A stretch of DNA of 64,000 nucleotides from Anaerobacillus alkalidiazotrophicus (GTDB lineage: Bacteria; Bacillota; Bacilli; Bacillales_H; Anaerobacillaceae). Positions 35,788-44,580 of the stretch are shown here, in pieces. The notes below the pieces were generated by a model that saw only the letters and a program-made list of their open reading frames with translations, was not told the DNA's origin and did no database searches. The stretch is from NCBI RefSeq assembly GCF_001866055.1, contig NZ_MLQS01000030.1:435500-499499 (forward strand), written 5' to 3'. Position numbers and translations under genes: made by a program. The first letter of the stretch is position 1. Every line of letters begins with the position of its first letter.

Positions 35788-36096
35788 ATGTACGCAATTA
35801 TTGAAACTGGTGGTAAGCAAATTAAAGTTCAAGAAGGTCAAGAGATCTACATTGAGAAGTTAGATGCTGAAGTTGGTGCAACAGTAAGCTTTGACAACGT
35901 ATTAATGGTTGGTGGTGACTCTGTGAAAGTAGGAGCTCCATTCGTAGAAGGAGCAACTGTTACTGCTAAAGTTGAAAAAGTAGGTCGCGCTAAGAAAATC
36001 TTAGTTTATAAATACAAAGCTAAGAAAAACTATCGTCGTAAGCAAGGTCATCGTCAACCTTACACTAAAGTTGTTATCGAAAAGATCAACGCGTAA
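35788..36096 (+). CDS. rplU: Ribosomal protein bL21
   Basis: ATG 35788 follows AAGGAGGTG; an upstream in-frame ATG at 35752 lies in the leader. The 102-residue protein begins [17 protein letters not shown] and has the [19 protein letters not shown] motif. It binds 23S rRNA in the large subunit. First gene of rplU-prp-rpmA. Confidence 0.98.
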   Translation: MYAIIETGGKQIKVQEGQEIYIEKLDAEVGATVSFDNVLMVGGDSVKVGAPFVEGATVTAKVEKVGRAKKILVYKYKAKKNYRRKQGHRQPYTKVVIEKINA

Positions 36097-36105
36097 GGAA
36101 ATGAC

Positions 36106-36438
36106 ATGATTACTGTTACAGTTGTTCGACATACTGATAACAACATTGTTTCCTTTGAAATGAGTGGTCATGCAGATAGCGGGCCATATGGACAAGATAT
36201 TGTTTGTGCTGGGGCTTCAGCCGTTTCATTTGGAACTGTAAATGCTATCGATAAATTATGTGATGTTCAATTAGAAGTGGAAATGGATGATGATGGTGGC
36301 TTTCTCCGCTGCACTGTCCCAAAAGGTTTGGACGTGTCAACTTATGAGAAAGTTCAGCTTCTTTTGGAAGCAATGGTTGTTTCACTCACTTCAATTAGTG
36401 AACAGTACGGTAAACATATCAAAATTAGTGAAACCTAG
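36106..36438 (+). CDS. prp: Ribosomal processing cysteine protease Prp
   Basis: This 110-residue protein (YsxB in B. subtilis) has catalytic His22 and Cys34 in GHADSGPYGQDIVCAGASAV. Prp removes the N-terminal extension of L27, which is encoded 13 bases downstream and does carry the target sequence. It sits between rplU and rpmA as in all genomes with this system. Confidence 0.96.
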   Translation: MITVTVVRHTDNNIVSFEMSGHADSGPYGQDIVCAGASAVSFGTVNAIDKLCDVQLEVEMDDDGGFLRCTVPKGLDVSTYEKVQLLLEAMVVSLTSISEQYGKHIKISET

Positions 36439-36451
36439 GAGGTGAACTCAT

Positions 36452-36742
36452 ATGTTAAAAATGAACCTTCAATTTTTCGCATCGAAAAAAGGGGTAGGTA
36501 GTACAAAGAACGGTCGTGACTCAATCTCGAAGCGTCTTGGTACAAAGCGTGCTGACGGTCAAACAGTAACTGGCGGATCTATTTTAGTTCGTCAACGTGG
36601 AACACGTATTTACCCTGGTGTAAACGTAGGTAGAGGTGGAGATGACACTTTATTCGCTAAAGTTGACGGCGTAGTTAAGTTTGAACGCGTAGGACGTGAC
36701 AGAAAGCAAGTAAGTGTATACCCAGTAGCTCAAGAAGCTTAA
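36452..36742 (+). CDS. rpmA: Ribosomal protein bL27 with Prp-cleaved extension
   Basis: The 96-residue protein starts [14 protein letters not shown]. The first nine residues (ending NLQFF) are the extension Prp cleaves, exposing ASKKG, which reaches into the peptidyl-transferase centre. The remaining sequence is a standard L27. RBS GGAGGTGAA. In B. subtilis spo0B and obg follow; here they do not. Confidence 0.98.
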   Translation: MLKMNLQFFASKKGVGSTKNGRDSISKRLGTKRADGQTVTGGSILVRQRGTRIYPGVNVGRGGDDTLFAKVDGVVKFERVGRDRKQVSVYPVAQEA

Positions 36743-36757
36743 GAACTCTAAAACGAT

Positions 36758-36786
36758 AAGTCCTAGCCATTTGGTTAGGGCTTTTT
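36758..36786 (+). terminator. Terminator after rpmA
   Basis: AAGTCCTAGCCA and its partner ending GGGCTT form an about 11-bp stem with two G-U pairs, followed by TTTTT. It ends the rplU operon. Confidence 0.8.
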
Positions 36787-36838
36787 CTAATCATCTAAAA
36801 TGTAAAGTAGTGTGTTTATATGTTTTGTATGGATGAAT

Positions 36839-36948
36839 TTTATCCCACTCTTAAGGGGCATTAAGGCCCCCACCTCAAAACGTAAGAAAATCGAGAATTT
36901 TAGGTGGGAGATGAAGGAAAACTCCCACTGATTGAAGTTCAGCTATAT
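36839..36948 (+). repeat. Structured dispersed repeat, copy 3 (deleted)
   Basis: A 110-bp copy starting with TTTATCCCACTC and ending GTTCAGC. The CCCCCACCT stem region joins directly to the terminal AACTCCCACTGATTGAAG part; the middle (outer-stem right arm and the GGTCCGATATAG section) is missing. It lies about 97 bases after the rpmA stop. Confidence 0.8.
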
Positions 36949-36966
36949 TATACATTTTAGTTAGAA

Positions 36967-37011
36967 AAAAATAGGGTGTTCAAAAGCTATGCTTTTGAAC
37001 ACCCTATTTTT
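36967..37011. terminator. Terminator of the opuA operon
   Basis: A perfect stem of about 21 bp (36967-36987 with 36991-37011) around a TAT loop has T-rich flanks on both strands. It faces the end of the minus-strand opuA operon and could also stop transcripts arriving from rpmA. Confidence 0.9.
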
Positions 37012-37015
37012 GATT

Positions 37016-37903
37016 TTATTTGCTTTCACCTTTCATTTCTGCTACTTTTTCTTGATTATTATCAATCCATTCACGAGCTACGTCTTCGGCAGAGCGCCCA
37101 TTATCAATTTCTACAATCATTTGTTCAATATCACCAACATCAATACTCCAGTTGCTTAAAAATTCGTATGCTTCAGGAATACGATCTTTGAAATCATTAT
37201 TCGTTAAAACATGAACCTCTGATGTAGCAAAAAATTCATCTTGTCCTTCTAGTACTTTTAAATCATAGTCGACAAACATTGGATGCGGTCTCCATCCAAG
37301 GAATACTACCGGTCTTTCTGCACCAATTTGTCTTGCAACTTGGGCGAGCATGCCACCTTCACTAGATGCAACATATTGTAAATCTAAGTCAAACTCTTCA
37401 ATCATCTCTCTTGAAGTAATAGTCATTCCAGCGCCTTCTTCAATACCATAGATTTCTCCATCAAAAATATCTTCATTTCCTTTAATGTCTTCAATTGAGT
37501 TAATTTCCTCTACGTATGTTGGGGTAACCCACCCTAACTCACCGTCTGGATAGCTTATAGCAGTGCTATCTATGTTATCTCCAAATTGCTCCATATAGCT
37601 TGCGTGCATATCAGGTAACCAAGCATCCATGAAAACATCAATGTCACCTCGTGATAGGCCTGTATAGACACCACCAGCATCAGCTTCAATCTGGTTTACT
37701 TCATAACCCATATCCTCTAAAAGTAACATTGCAATCGTAGTTGGTGGAATGGTACTCGTCCAAGGAGTCATTCCAAATGTAATTGATTGGTCTTGAGCAG
37801 GTTGATCACCTGCTTGTGGGTCTTCTGCTGTATCTGCAGGACCGCACCCTATAATTAATGCAAAAATCGTAAACGTAAATACAAGTAATTTAAAATGTTT
37901 CAC
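37016..37903 (-). CDS. opuAC: Glycine betaine-binding lipoprotein OpuAC
   Basis: The 295-residue lipoprotein has a signal peptide with lipobox LIIGC (Cys20). The ProX/OpuAC-type domain shows the Trp residues of the aromatic ligand box (GMTPWTSTIPP, MDAWLP, LGWRPHPMF). It captures betaine-type osmolytes outside the membrane. It is last of three genes, 22 bases after the permease gene. Confidence 0.92.
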   Translation of the reverse strand: MKHFKLLVFTFTIFALIIGCGPADTAEDPQAGDQPAQDQSITFGMTPWTSTIPPTTIAMLLLEDMGYEVNQIEADAGGVYTGLSRGDIDVFMDAWLPDMHASYMEQFGDNIDSTAISYPDGELGWVTPTYVEEINSIEDIKGNEDIFDGEIYGIEEGAGMTITSREMIEEFDLDLQYVASSEGGMLAQVARQIGAERPVVFLGWRPHPMFVDYDLKVLEGQDEFFATSEVHVLTNNDFKDRIPEAYEFLSNWSIDVGDIEQMIVEIDNGRSAEDVAREWIDNNQEKVAEMKGESK

Positions 37904-37925
37904 TATTTGTACCTCCTAGTTTTTA

Positions 37926-38759
37926 TTACTTAGTTTTTTCACCAATACCTTGAGTAATCCTATCTAAAATGATGGCAAGAACAACAATTCCTAGTCCACC
38001 AGTTAACCCTAAACCAACATTAACCCTTGATATACCTGCTAAGACGACTGAACCTAGTCCTGGAGCACCAATCATTGAGGCGATAACAGCCATAGATAAA
38101 GCTAACATAATAGTTTGGTTGATCCCCGCCATGATCGTCGGTATTGCCATTGGTAATTGCACCTTTGTTAGCATTTGCCAATAGGTTGAACCAAATGCCC
38201 TGGCAGCTTCAACAACATCAGTAGGTACTTGTTTTATCCCTAAGGTAGTCATTCTTACCGCAGGTGGAGTAGCAAAGACAAAAGTTGAGATAACTGCTGG
38301 TACTCCCCCTAAGCCAAATAAGAGAATGGCAGGAATTAAATAAACGAAACTTGGTAAAGTTTGCATAAAGTCTAAAATGGGTCTAACTATCCTATTAACA
38401 ACTGGAGATTTTGCGCTCCAAATACCAATCGGTATACCAATTACTATAGAAAAAATTGTCGCAACAATGACAATCGCTAACGTTTGCATTGCAGCATACC
38501 ATAAATCTACTGACCCTAAGTAAAGGGAACCTATTAATGTGAAAATAGCTACCCCAACCCCAGCAAAACGCCAAGCTAAGATAATTAATAGTAGCGCCAT
38601 TAATTCAGCTGGTAAAAAATTCAATAAATCAGTAACTAATGAAATAAAAGTAGCAACGATTGAACTGATTGAGTCAAAGAAGCCACCTAATACTGGTATT
38701 AACCAATTATTAACAAAGCGATTTGTCCATTCCTCTAAAGGTAGATGGAAGTAATTCAT
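37926..38759 (-). CDS. opuAB: Glycine betaine ABC transporter permease OpuAB
   Basis: The 277-residue membrane protein has about seven helices and the EAA loop (DVVEAARAFGSTYWQMLTKVQLPMAIPTI, about residues 180-208). The N-terminus has the amphipathic and extra helices common to OpuAB. The ATG overlaps the opuAA stop by one base (TAATG). Confidence 0.92.
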   Translation of the reverse strand: MNYFHLPLEEWTNRFVNNWLIPVLGGFFDSISSIVATFISLVTDLLNFLPAELMALLLIILAWRFAGVGVAIFTLIGSLYLGSVDLWYAAMQTLAIVIVATIFSIVIGIPIGIWSAKSPVVNRIVRPILDFMQTLPSFVYLIPAILLFGLGGVPAVISTFVFATPPAVRMTTLGIKQVPTDVVEAARAFGSTYWQMLTKVQLPMAIPTIMAGINQTIMLALSMAVIASMIGAPGLGSVVLAGISRVNVGLGLTGGLGIVVLAIILDRITQGIGEKTK

Positions 38760-39955
38760 TATTCACTCACCTCCTCTCGTTGTTTTCCGAGAGTAAGTCC
38801 TGAAAGGATTGAAACCCTTACAATTATCCCCATTAATTTTTTATTTTCAACAACTGCGATTGGATATTTTGTTTCAGTTGCAATTTGAATTAAATCACTT
38901 AAAGGTGTATCTGGTTTTGTGGTATGGAAATCTTGAATGAGTACATCTTCAACCCATTTATTACTTTTATAAGCTTTAATGGCTTCGTCAATTGTTAAAA
39001 GCCCTTTTAAATTTTTCTCTTTATCAACAACGAAAATGCTTGATAAACCGGCCTCTTCCATTTTCCTAATGGCAGCTCTTGCTCCTTCTTTCCATGTGGT
39101 AATCACATCAGGCTTTTTCATTATATTGGAGGCAACAAGTACTTTTGTACGGTCAACATCTTCTACAAAATTTGAAACGTATTCATTAGCAGGATTTTCT
39201 AATATTTCTTCTGGTGTTCCAATTTGAACGATAATACCATTTTTCATAATGGCGATACGATCGCCTAATTTAAGTGCTTCATCTAAATCATGGGTAATAA
39301 ATAATATAGTTTTTCCTAATTTACTTTGTAACATTAATAATTCGTCTTGCATTTCTTTTCTAATCAGAGGGTCTAGAGCGCTAAAGGCTTCATCCATTAG
39401 TAAAATGTCCGTATCATTTGCTAATGCTCTAGCTAGTCCAACCCGCTGTTGCATACCACCACTTAGTTCATCAGGGTAACTGTTTTCGTATCCTTTAAGT
39501 CCAACATCTTCTATTGATTTTAAGGCTTTATTAACTCGTTCACTTTTAGGAACATCCTGTATTTCTAACCCGTATTCAACATTTGTAGCTACAGTTCTAT
39601 GCGGAAAAAGTGCAAATTTTTGAAAAACCATTCCAAGTTTTTTTCTTCTTGTATTCATTAAGTCTTGTTTATTCATAGTGGTAATGTTTTCACCATCTAT
39701 TAGAATTTCTCCTGAAGTAGGTTCAATTAAGCGGTTTATTAGGCGAATTAATGTTGATTTTCCACTCCCTGATAATCCCATAATAACGAAGAACTCCCCT
39801 TCGTTAATTTTAAAACTTGCTTGGTTAACACCGACTGTAAGTCCAGTTTCATTTAAAATTTTTTCCTTACTTTGGCCTTCCTTTAAACGTTTTATTCCTT
39901 CTTTAGGATTATGACCGAAGATTTTTGTTAAATTATTGACCTCGATTTTATGCAT
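38759..39955 (-). CDS. opuAA: Glycine betaine ABC transporter ATPase OpuAA with CBS pair
   Basis: The 398-residue ATPase starts best at ATG 39955, nine bases after AAAGGAG; a TTG two codons earlier is too close to the site. Walker A GLSGSGKST, signature LSGGMQQRVGLARAL, Walker B DILLMDEAFSAL and a switch His are present. Two CBS domains fill residues about 275-390 (MKKPDVITTWKEGA..., TTKPDTPLSDL...). In OpuA these sense ionic strength and gate osmotic activation. Confidence 0.94.
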   Translation of the reverse strand: MHKIEVNNLTKIFGHNPKEGIKRLKEGQSKEKILNETGLTVGVNQASFKINEGEFFVIMGLSGSGKSTLIRLINRLIEPTSGEILIDGENITTMNKQDLMNTRRKKLGMVFQKFALFPHRTVATNVEYGLEIQDVPKSERVNKALKSIEDVGLKGYENSYPDELSGGMQQRVGLARALANDTDILLMDEAFSALDPLIRKEMQDELLMLQSKLGKTILFITHDLDEALKLGDRIAIMKNGIIVQIGTPEEILENPANEYVSNFVEDVDRTKVLVASNIMKKPDVITTWKEGARAAIRKMEEAGLSSIFVVDKEKNLKGLLTIDEAIKAYKSNKWVEDVLIQDFHTTKPDTPLSDLIQIATETKYPIAVVENKKLMGIIVRVSILSGLTLGKQREEVSE

Positions 39956-40094
39956 AATCAATTTCTCCTTTGAGCTAGCTGTCTATTGATTATCGTTTGC
40001 TACTTCTCCACTAATATTCTTTTTTTGCAAAAGTGTATAAGAATAATAAAAAAAAGTGACTATATAAAAAAGGAATTGAGGAGGGAATCTGTTT

Positions 40095-40304
40095 ATGAAG
40101 AAGAATTATAAAAACCTACTTAAAAAACAGTTAAGATCGATTATGAAGGAAACAGACAACCCAGCGATCATTCAAGATGTTACAGATACTGAGTTCGGGG
40201 TAATTCCGGGAGATTTTGAAAAACAGGTTTTTCGTCAAAGAAATAAAGATAACAATGTTACTAGAAATAGTACTGATGGCAAAACATGGAATGATATTGA
40301 ATAG
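40095..40304 (+). CDS. Small hydrophilic protein, unknown
   Basis: A 69-residue, strongly charged protein starts at ATG after GAGGAGGGAA. No membrane segment, no known motif; it ends with DGKTWNDIE. It is transcribed divergently from opuAA and followed by a terminator, which supports a real single-gene unit. I do not recognise a family. Confidence 0.6.
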   Translation: MKKNYKNLLKKQLRSIMKETDNPAIIQDVTDTEFGVIPGDFEKQVFRQRNKDNNVTRNSTDGKTWNDIE

Positions 40305-40335
40305 TTTAAAGATGTTATACAGTATGATTGCAATG

Positions 40336-40366
40336 AAAGTCCTAGTTAAATTAGCTAGGGCTTTTA
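40336..40366 (+). terminator. Terminator after the 69-residue protein gene
   Basis: AAAGTCCTAG (40336-40345) pairs with CTAGGGCTTT (40355-40364, one T-G pair) and is followed by T residues. Confidence 0.75.
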
Positions 40367-40449
40367 TTGTCCATTTGTTAAAATGTTAAATGAATCTAAA
40401 AAAGGTATGCTACATAGTGTTTACGTTATGTATAACAAAGGGGGATAAA

Positions 40450-41184
40450 ATGAAATTAACCATTGTAGGACACTGGGGGGCATTTCCAGAAGTAGGAGAG
40501 GCTACTTCTTGTTATTTATTAGAGCAGGATGGGTTTAAATTACTTGTCGATTGTGGTAGTGGAGCCCTATCTCAACTACAACACTACTGTTCATTAGCTG
40601 ATCTAGATGCAGTCATCCTTTCTCATTATCACCATGATCATATAGCCGATATTGGCCCGCTTCAGTATAGTCGTCTAGTTGATCAGCAGTTAAATAGGAC
40701 AAATCAACCACTTTCAATTTATGGACATCCTTATGATCAAAAAGAGTTTCAAAAGTTAGCAAAGCCACCCCATGTACTATCATTTATTTATAATGAAAAA
40801 GCAGAATCTAAGATTGGTCCTTTTCGAGTTTCATATTTAGAGACTAATCATAAAGCAAAATGTTTTGCGATGCGTTTTGAAGTTGGAGGAAAATCAATCG
40901 TATATTCGGCTGATAGCAGTTACAAGGAAGAATTCATTTCCTTTACAAAAGATGCTCATATATTTATTTGTGAAACAAGCTTCTATGCCGATCAAAATGG
41001 AGAACCATACGGTCATATGAATAGTATTGATGCTGCGTCAATTGCTAAGGAGGCAATGGCAAAAAAACTTATTCTCACTCATCTACCTCACTTTGGTGAG
41101 CATCAGCAACTATTAGTAGAAGCGCAGTCAATTTTTAAAGGAGAAGTTTTTTTAGCAAAGAAGGGTTTAACCATACAACTTTAA
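40450..41184 (+). CDS. Metallo-beta-lactamase-fold hydrolase (YhfI-like)
   Basis: ATG 40450 is behind AAAGGGGGATAAA; an upstream in-frame ATG (40390) lacks a site. The 244-residue protein has the metal motif SHYHHDHIADIGPL (about residues 57-70), further ligands VYSADSS and GHMNS region, and the start LTIVGHWGAFPEVGEATSCYLLE seen in YhfI/ribonuclease Z-like hydrolases. The substrate is unknown. Confidence 0.88.
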   Translation: MKLTIVGHWGAFPEVGEATSCYLLEQDGFKLLVDCGSGALSQLQHYCSLADLDAVILSHYHHDHIADIGPLQYSRLVDQQLNRTNQPLSIYGHPYDQKEFQKLAKPPHVLSFIYNEKAESKIGPFRVSYLETNHKAKCFAMRFEVGGKSIVYSADSSYKEEFISFTKDAHIFICETSFYADQNGEPYGHMNSIDAASIAKEAMAKKLILTHLPHFGEHQQLLVEAQSIFKGEVFLAKKGLTIQL

Positions 41185-41186
41185 CG

Positions 41187-41213
41187 AAAAACCTCGTTTT
41201 ACGAGGTTTTTTT
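41187..41213 (+). terminator. Terminator after the metallo-hydrolase gene
   Basis: AAAAACCTCG and CGAGGTTTTT arms with a four-to-five-base loop are followed by further T residues. Confidence 0.9.
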
Positions 41214-41246
41214 CACATAATCAGAATTTATAAATTTCTAACTTGG

Positions 41247-41414
41247 AAACTGTCTAGCGCAAGCAGCCTACGAGCTCGGTCACATCAGTCAAGCAACTAA
41301 CTTCAATTACCTCTTGAAATTCTTCGTTGATTAGCTTCATGCAGCTTTGCTCTTGAGCAAACGGAGTGGCACAGGAGCAGCTGCTCGTGACCAAGGCGCT
41401 TGCGCTTTTCTTCT
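41247..41414. repeat. GC-rich Bacillaceae-type extragenic repeat
   Basis: The stretch from AAACTGTCTAGCG to GGCGCTTGCGCTTTTCTT is more GC-rich than its surroundings. AGCGCAAGC (about 41256-41264) is inverted as GCTTGCGCT near 41399. Ends of this kind are familiar from dispersed extragenic repeats of Bacillus and Geobacillus. A related end, reversed, is at about 55696-55726. Frames crossing it are not convincing genes. The rest of the 41185-41594 gap is terminator and Pho box. Confidence 0.55.
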
Positions 41415-41451
41415 GCTTATTTTCCTCATGAAATACAAAAGGAAAAGCAAA

Positions 41452-41526
41452 TTTACAAATCATTTACATTCCATTACAAATCATTTACATCTAATTTATC
41501 CCCTCTTAACATTCCGCTACTATACT
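41452..41526 (+). promoter_or_regulatory. Pho box and promoter of pstS
   Basis: TT(T/A)ACA-like hexamers occur at 41452, 41463, 41473 (ATTACA), 41484, 41495 (TTTATC) and 41506 (TTAACA), with a period of 10-11 bases. A -10 TATACT follows at 41521-41526, nine bases after the last hexamer. This is the Bacillus PhoP-P binding pattern (TTAACA repeats spaced about five bases). It predicts induction at low phosphate. Confidence 0.88.
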
Positions 41527-41594
41527 AGCAATTGTGATAGAGAAAAAACAAACTCTATCAAATTATGAAGCTAAACATAGGGAGGAAATTAGTA

Positions 41595-42617
41595 GTGAAT
41601 TTCAAAAAGATTTTTTTATTATTAGCTTTAGTAACATTCATGGTAATGGTTGCAGCATGTGGCAACAACGACACAGCAAGTGAGAAAAATGAGGAGTCTA
41701 CTAATCAAACAGAAGTAAATCAAGATGAAAATAAAGAAGAACAAAAAGAAGAAGAGCTTTCAGGCTCAGTAGTTATCGATGGATCAGGTACTGTATATCC
41801 ATTAATGGCTCGTATTGCTGAAGAGTTTATGATAGAAGTACAACCAAATATTAGTGTTGAAGTTAGCCGAGCTGGTACAAGTGCAGGAATGAAAAAATAT
41901 GTAGTTGGTGAAACAGACTTTTCGAATGCTTCACGAGAAATTAAAGAAGAAGAAATTGCTGAATTATCAGCAAATAATATTGATTCAAAAGAATTTAAAA
42001 TTGCTCTTGATGGTATGACATTAGTTATTAACCCTGAAAACGATTGGGCAACTGAGATGACTGAAGAAGAAATTACAACAATGTTCGTAACTGGAGCGAT
42101 TAAAGATAATGATGAAGTTTTATGGTCAGATATTCGACCGGAATGGCCAGCTGAAAAAATTAACTTTTATGGTCCAAACGAGAACCATGGAACGTATGAA
42201 TTTTTCGTTGAAGTACTACTTCAAAAGCAAGATTTAGTAAATGGAATTAACTTACAACAAGAATATTCTACATTAGTAAATTTAGTTTCTGAAGACAAAA
42301 ATGGAATTGCATTTTTTGGATATGGTTACTATGCAAATAACTCAGATAAAATTACTGCTGTTAAAGTAGATTTTGGAAATGGTCCTGTAGGTCCTTCATT
42401 AGACACAATAGCAGAAGACGGTGAGTATGGTCCATTTACTCGTCCAGTATTTACAAACTTAAGTATTGACTCAGCTAAGGAAAAGGCACAAGTTAAAGCA
42501 TTCGCTGAGTACGTATTTGGAGAAGGTGCTGGTAAATTTGCAGGGGAGACTGGATTTGCTCCTCTTCCTGAAGAGGAATTAAAAGAAAGTTTAGAGTTTG
42601 TAAAATCAATCAATTAA
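41595..42617 (+). CDS. pstS: Phosphate-binding lipoprotein PstS
   Basis: I take GTG 41595, nine bases after GGAGG; an upstream ATG at 41565 precedes the ribosome binding site. The 340-residue product has a lipoprotein signal (FMVMVAAC) and a charged linker, then the phosphate-binding domain with GSGTVYPL, SRAGTSAGMKKYVVGETDFSNASR and PNENHGTYEFF. It captures phosphate outside the membrane. An intercistronic hairpin separates it from pstC. Confidence 0.95.
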   Translation: MNFKKIFLLLALVTFMVMVAACGNNDTASEKNEESTNQTEVNQDENKEEQKEEELSGSVVIDGSGTVYPLMARIAEEFMIEVQPNISVEVSRAGTSAGMKKYVVGETDFSNASREIKEEEIAELSANNIDSKEFKIALDGMTLVINPENDWATEMTEEEITTMFVTGAIKDNDEVLWSDIRPEWPAEKINFYGPNENHGTYEFFVEVLLQKQDLVNGINLQQEYSTLVNLVSEDKNGIAFFGYGYYANNSDKITAVKVDFGNGPVGPSLDTIAEDGEYGPFTRPVFTNLSIDSAKEKAQVKAFAEYVFGEGAGKFAGETGFAPLPEEELKESLEFVKSIN

Positions 42618-42633
42618 ATGATAGATCATAGTT

Positions 42634-42675
42634 TGAAGATGGGCTGTACGCAAGTACACCTCGTCTTCATACTAT
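42634..42675 (+). terminator. Hairpin between pstS and pstC
   Basis: TGAAGATGGGCTGTAC and GTACACCTCGTCTTCA arms (42634-42669) form a stem with several G-U or mismatched pairs around GCAA. Partial termination or mRNA protection here would make PstS more abundant than the transporter core. Confidence 0.5.
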
Positions 42676-42733
42676 TTTCATGTTTTATAGTTTTTAACTT
42701 AAAGAGAATGAGTAAGGGAAGGGGCAGTTCATC

Positions 42734-43669
42734 ATGGCGAAGATAGAGAGCGTCAAAGATTTAATTTATAAAAAGAAACAGTTAACTAGTGCTACAACTA
42801 TCATAGAAAAAATTGTTCCTGTTGTTCTTTTTCTTACAGCACTTATTTCTATCTTGACTACTGTAGGAATTGTAATGACATTAGTTTTTGAAACAGTATT
42901 ATTTTTTAAAGAAGTATCTTTTATACAATTTTTCACCAGTACAGAATTAAGACCATTAAGTCCTGTTGAGCCTAAATTCAGTATCTTACCATTAGTGATG
43001 GGGACGTTACTGACATCTGTTATTGCCATGTTTGTTGCTATTCCAATAGGTTTAACAACAGCCGTTTTTTTAAGTGAGTACGCAACAGAAAATACAAGAA
43101 AAATATTAAAACCAATCATTGAAGTTCTAGCTGGAATACCAACAATAGTTTATGGATTCTTTGCTTTTACATTCGTAACACCAATATTAAGAGAATTTAT
43201 CCCAGCCTTACAAGCCACAAATGCATTGAGTCCAGGTATTGTTATGGGAATTATGATTATTCCATTAGTAGCATCACTTTCTGAAGATGCCATGAATTCA
43301 GTTCCTAATTCGATGAGAGAAGGTGCTATGGCTTTAGGTGCAACGAAATTTGAAGTGACGATACGTGTTGTTATCCCTGCTGCAATTTCAGGAATTATCG
43401 CTTCCTTTGTATTAGGTATTTCAAGAGCGATAGGAGAAACAATGATTGTAACAATTGCAAGTGGTAGCTCAAAAAACTTTACATTTGATATTACTCAATC
43501 AATGCAAACAATGACAGCTTATATTGTTGAAGTAACAAGTGGAGATGCTGCAGCCGGGACAACTGCTTATTATAGTTTATACGCTGTTGCGATGACATTA
43601 TTTGTATTTACATTATTAATGAATTTACTAGCAAGATATATTTCCCGAAAATATAGGGAGGTTTACTAA
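42734..43669 (+). CDS. pstC: Phosphate ABC transporter permease PstC
   Basis: The 311-residue protein has six membrane segments and the EAA-type loop (NSMREGAMALGATKFEVTIRVVIPAAISGI). It forms the channel with PstA. ATG behind AAGGGGCAG. pstA begins three bases after its stop. Confidence 0.95.
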   Translation: MAKIESVKDLIYKKKQLTSATTIIEKIVPVVLFLTALISILTTVGIVMTLVFETVLFFKEVSFIQFFTSTELRPLSPVEPKFSILPLVMGTLLTSVIAMFVAIPIGLTTAVFLSEYATENTRKILKPIIEVLAGIPTIVYGFFAFTFVTPILREFIPALQATNALSPGIVMGIMIIPLVASLSEDAMNSVPNSMREGAMALGATKFEVTIRVVIPAAISGIIASFVLGISRAIGETMIVTIASGSSKNFTFDITQSMQTMTAYIVEVTSGDAAAGTTAYYSLYAVAMTLFVFTLLMNLLARYISRKYREVY

Positions 43670-43671
43670 AA

Positions 43672-44556
43672 ATGAAATATATTGATCTCAATGTCGTTCA
43701 AAAGAGGATGAATACGAGACTTTTTATAAATCAGCTTGTAAAAAATCTATTTTTACTATCTACATTATTTGGTTTAGTTATTCTTGTCATCTTACTTTCT
43801 CGAGTTTATGTAGATAGTATCGGTTGGCTTAATTTCGAGTTTTTAATGAATAAATTATCGACAAGACCTGAACGGGCAGGAATTCAGGGTGCTATTGTTG
43901 GGACATTATGGCTAATGGTTATTGTTGGACCGGTAACAATGTTTCTAGGGGTAGGAACAGCCATTTATTTAGAAGAATATGCGAAGAAAGGGAAGTTACA
44001 TTCGTTTATTCAAACAAATATAACGAATTTGGCTGGAGTTCCATCTATTGTTTTTGGTTTATTAGGATTAACAGTTTTCGTACGTCTATTTGGCCTAGGT
44101 TCAATTGTTTTAGCAGGTGGGCTAACGATGTCTCTTCTCGTTTTACCAATTGTAGTGGTTGCTAGTCAAGAAGCCATACGCTCTGTCCCACAATTTTTGA
44201 GAGAAGCTTCTTACGGAATGGGGGCAACAAAATGGCAAACTATTAAAAATGTCATACTTCCAGCAGCTATACCAGGAATTTTAACAGGTGTTATTTTGGC
44301 ATTATCGAGAGCAATAGGAGAAACGGCACCACTAGTTGTTATTGGGATACCTGCATTGTTAATTCCTATTCCAAGTGGAATATTTGATCGATTTACAGTA
44401 ATGCCAATGCAAATTTACTATTGGACTATAGATTCTGTGTTAGTTGATGAATATGCAAATCTCGCTGCTGCAACTATTCTTGTTTTACTAATTGTGTTGT
44501 TTGTTATGAATTCAATTGCCATTGTCATTAGAAACAAATTTCAAAACAGATTTTAA
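43672..44556 (+). CDS. pstA: Phosphate ABC transporter permease PstA
   Basis: The 294-residue permease has six helices and the cytoplasmic loop QFLREASYGMGATKWQTIKNVILPAAIPGI. It is the partner of PstC. The ATG follows AGGGAGG at the end of pstC. Confidence 0.95.
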   Translation: MKYIDLNVVQKRMNTRLFINQLVKNLFLLSTLFGLVILVILLSRVYVDSIGWLNFEFLMNKLSTRPERAGIQGAIVGTLWLMVIVGPVTMFLGVGTAIYLEEYAKKGKLHSFIQTNITNLAGVPSIVFGLLGLTVFVRLFGLGSIVLAGGLTMSLLVLPIVVVASQEAIRSVPQFLREASYGMGATKWQTIKNVILPAAIPGILTGVILALSRAIGETAPLVVIGIPALLIPIPSGIFDRFTVMPMQIYYWTIDSVLVDEYANLAAATILVLLIVLFVMNSIAIVIRNKFQNRF

Positions 44557-44580
44557 ATTTAATATATGGGGGAATGTTAG

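Noticed and set aside
36976..37191. Plus-strand 71-codon frame near opuAC
   Set aside because: It spans the perfect opuA terminator and then runs antisense to opuAC.
41347..41568. Plus-strand 73-codon frame before pstS
   Set aside because: It runs through the extragenic repeat and the Pho box, has no ribosome binding site and low-complexity composition.
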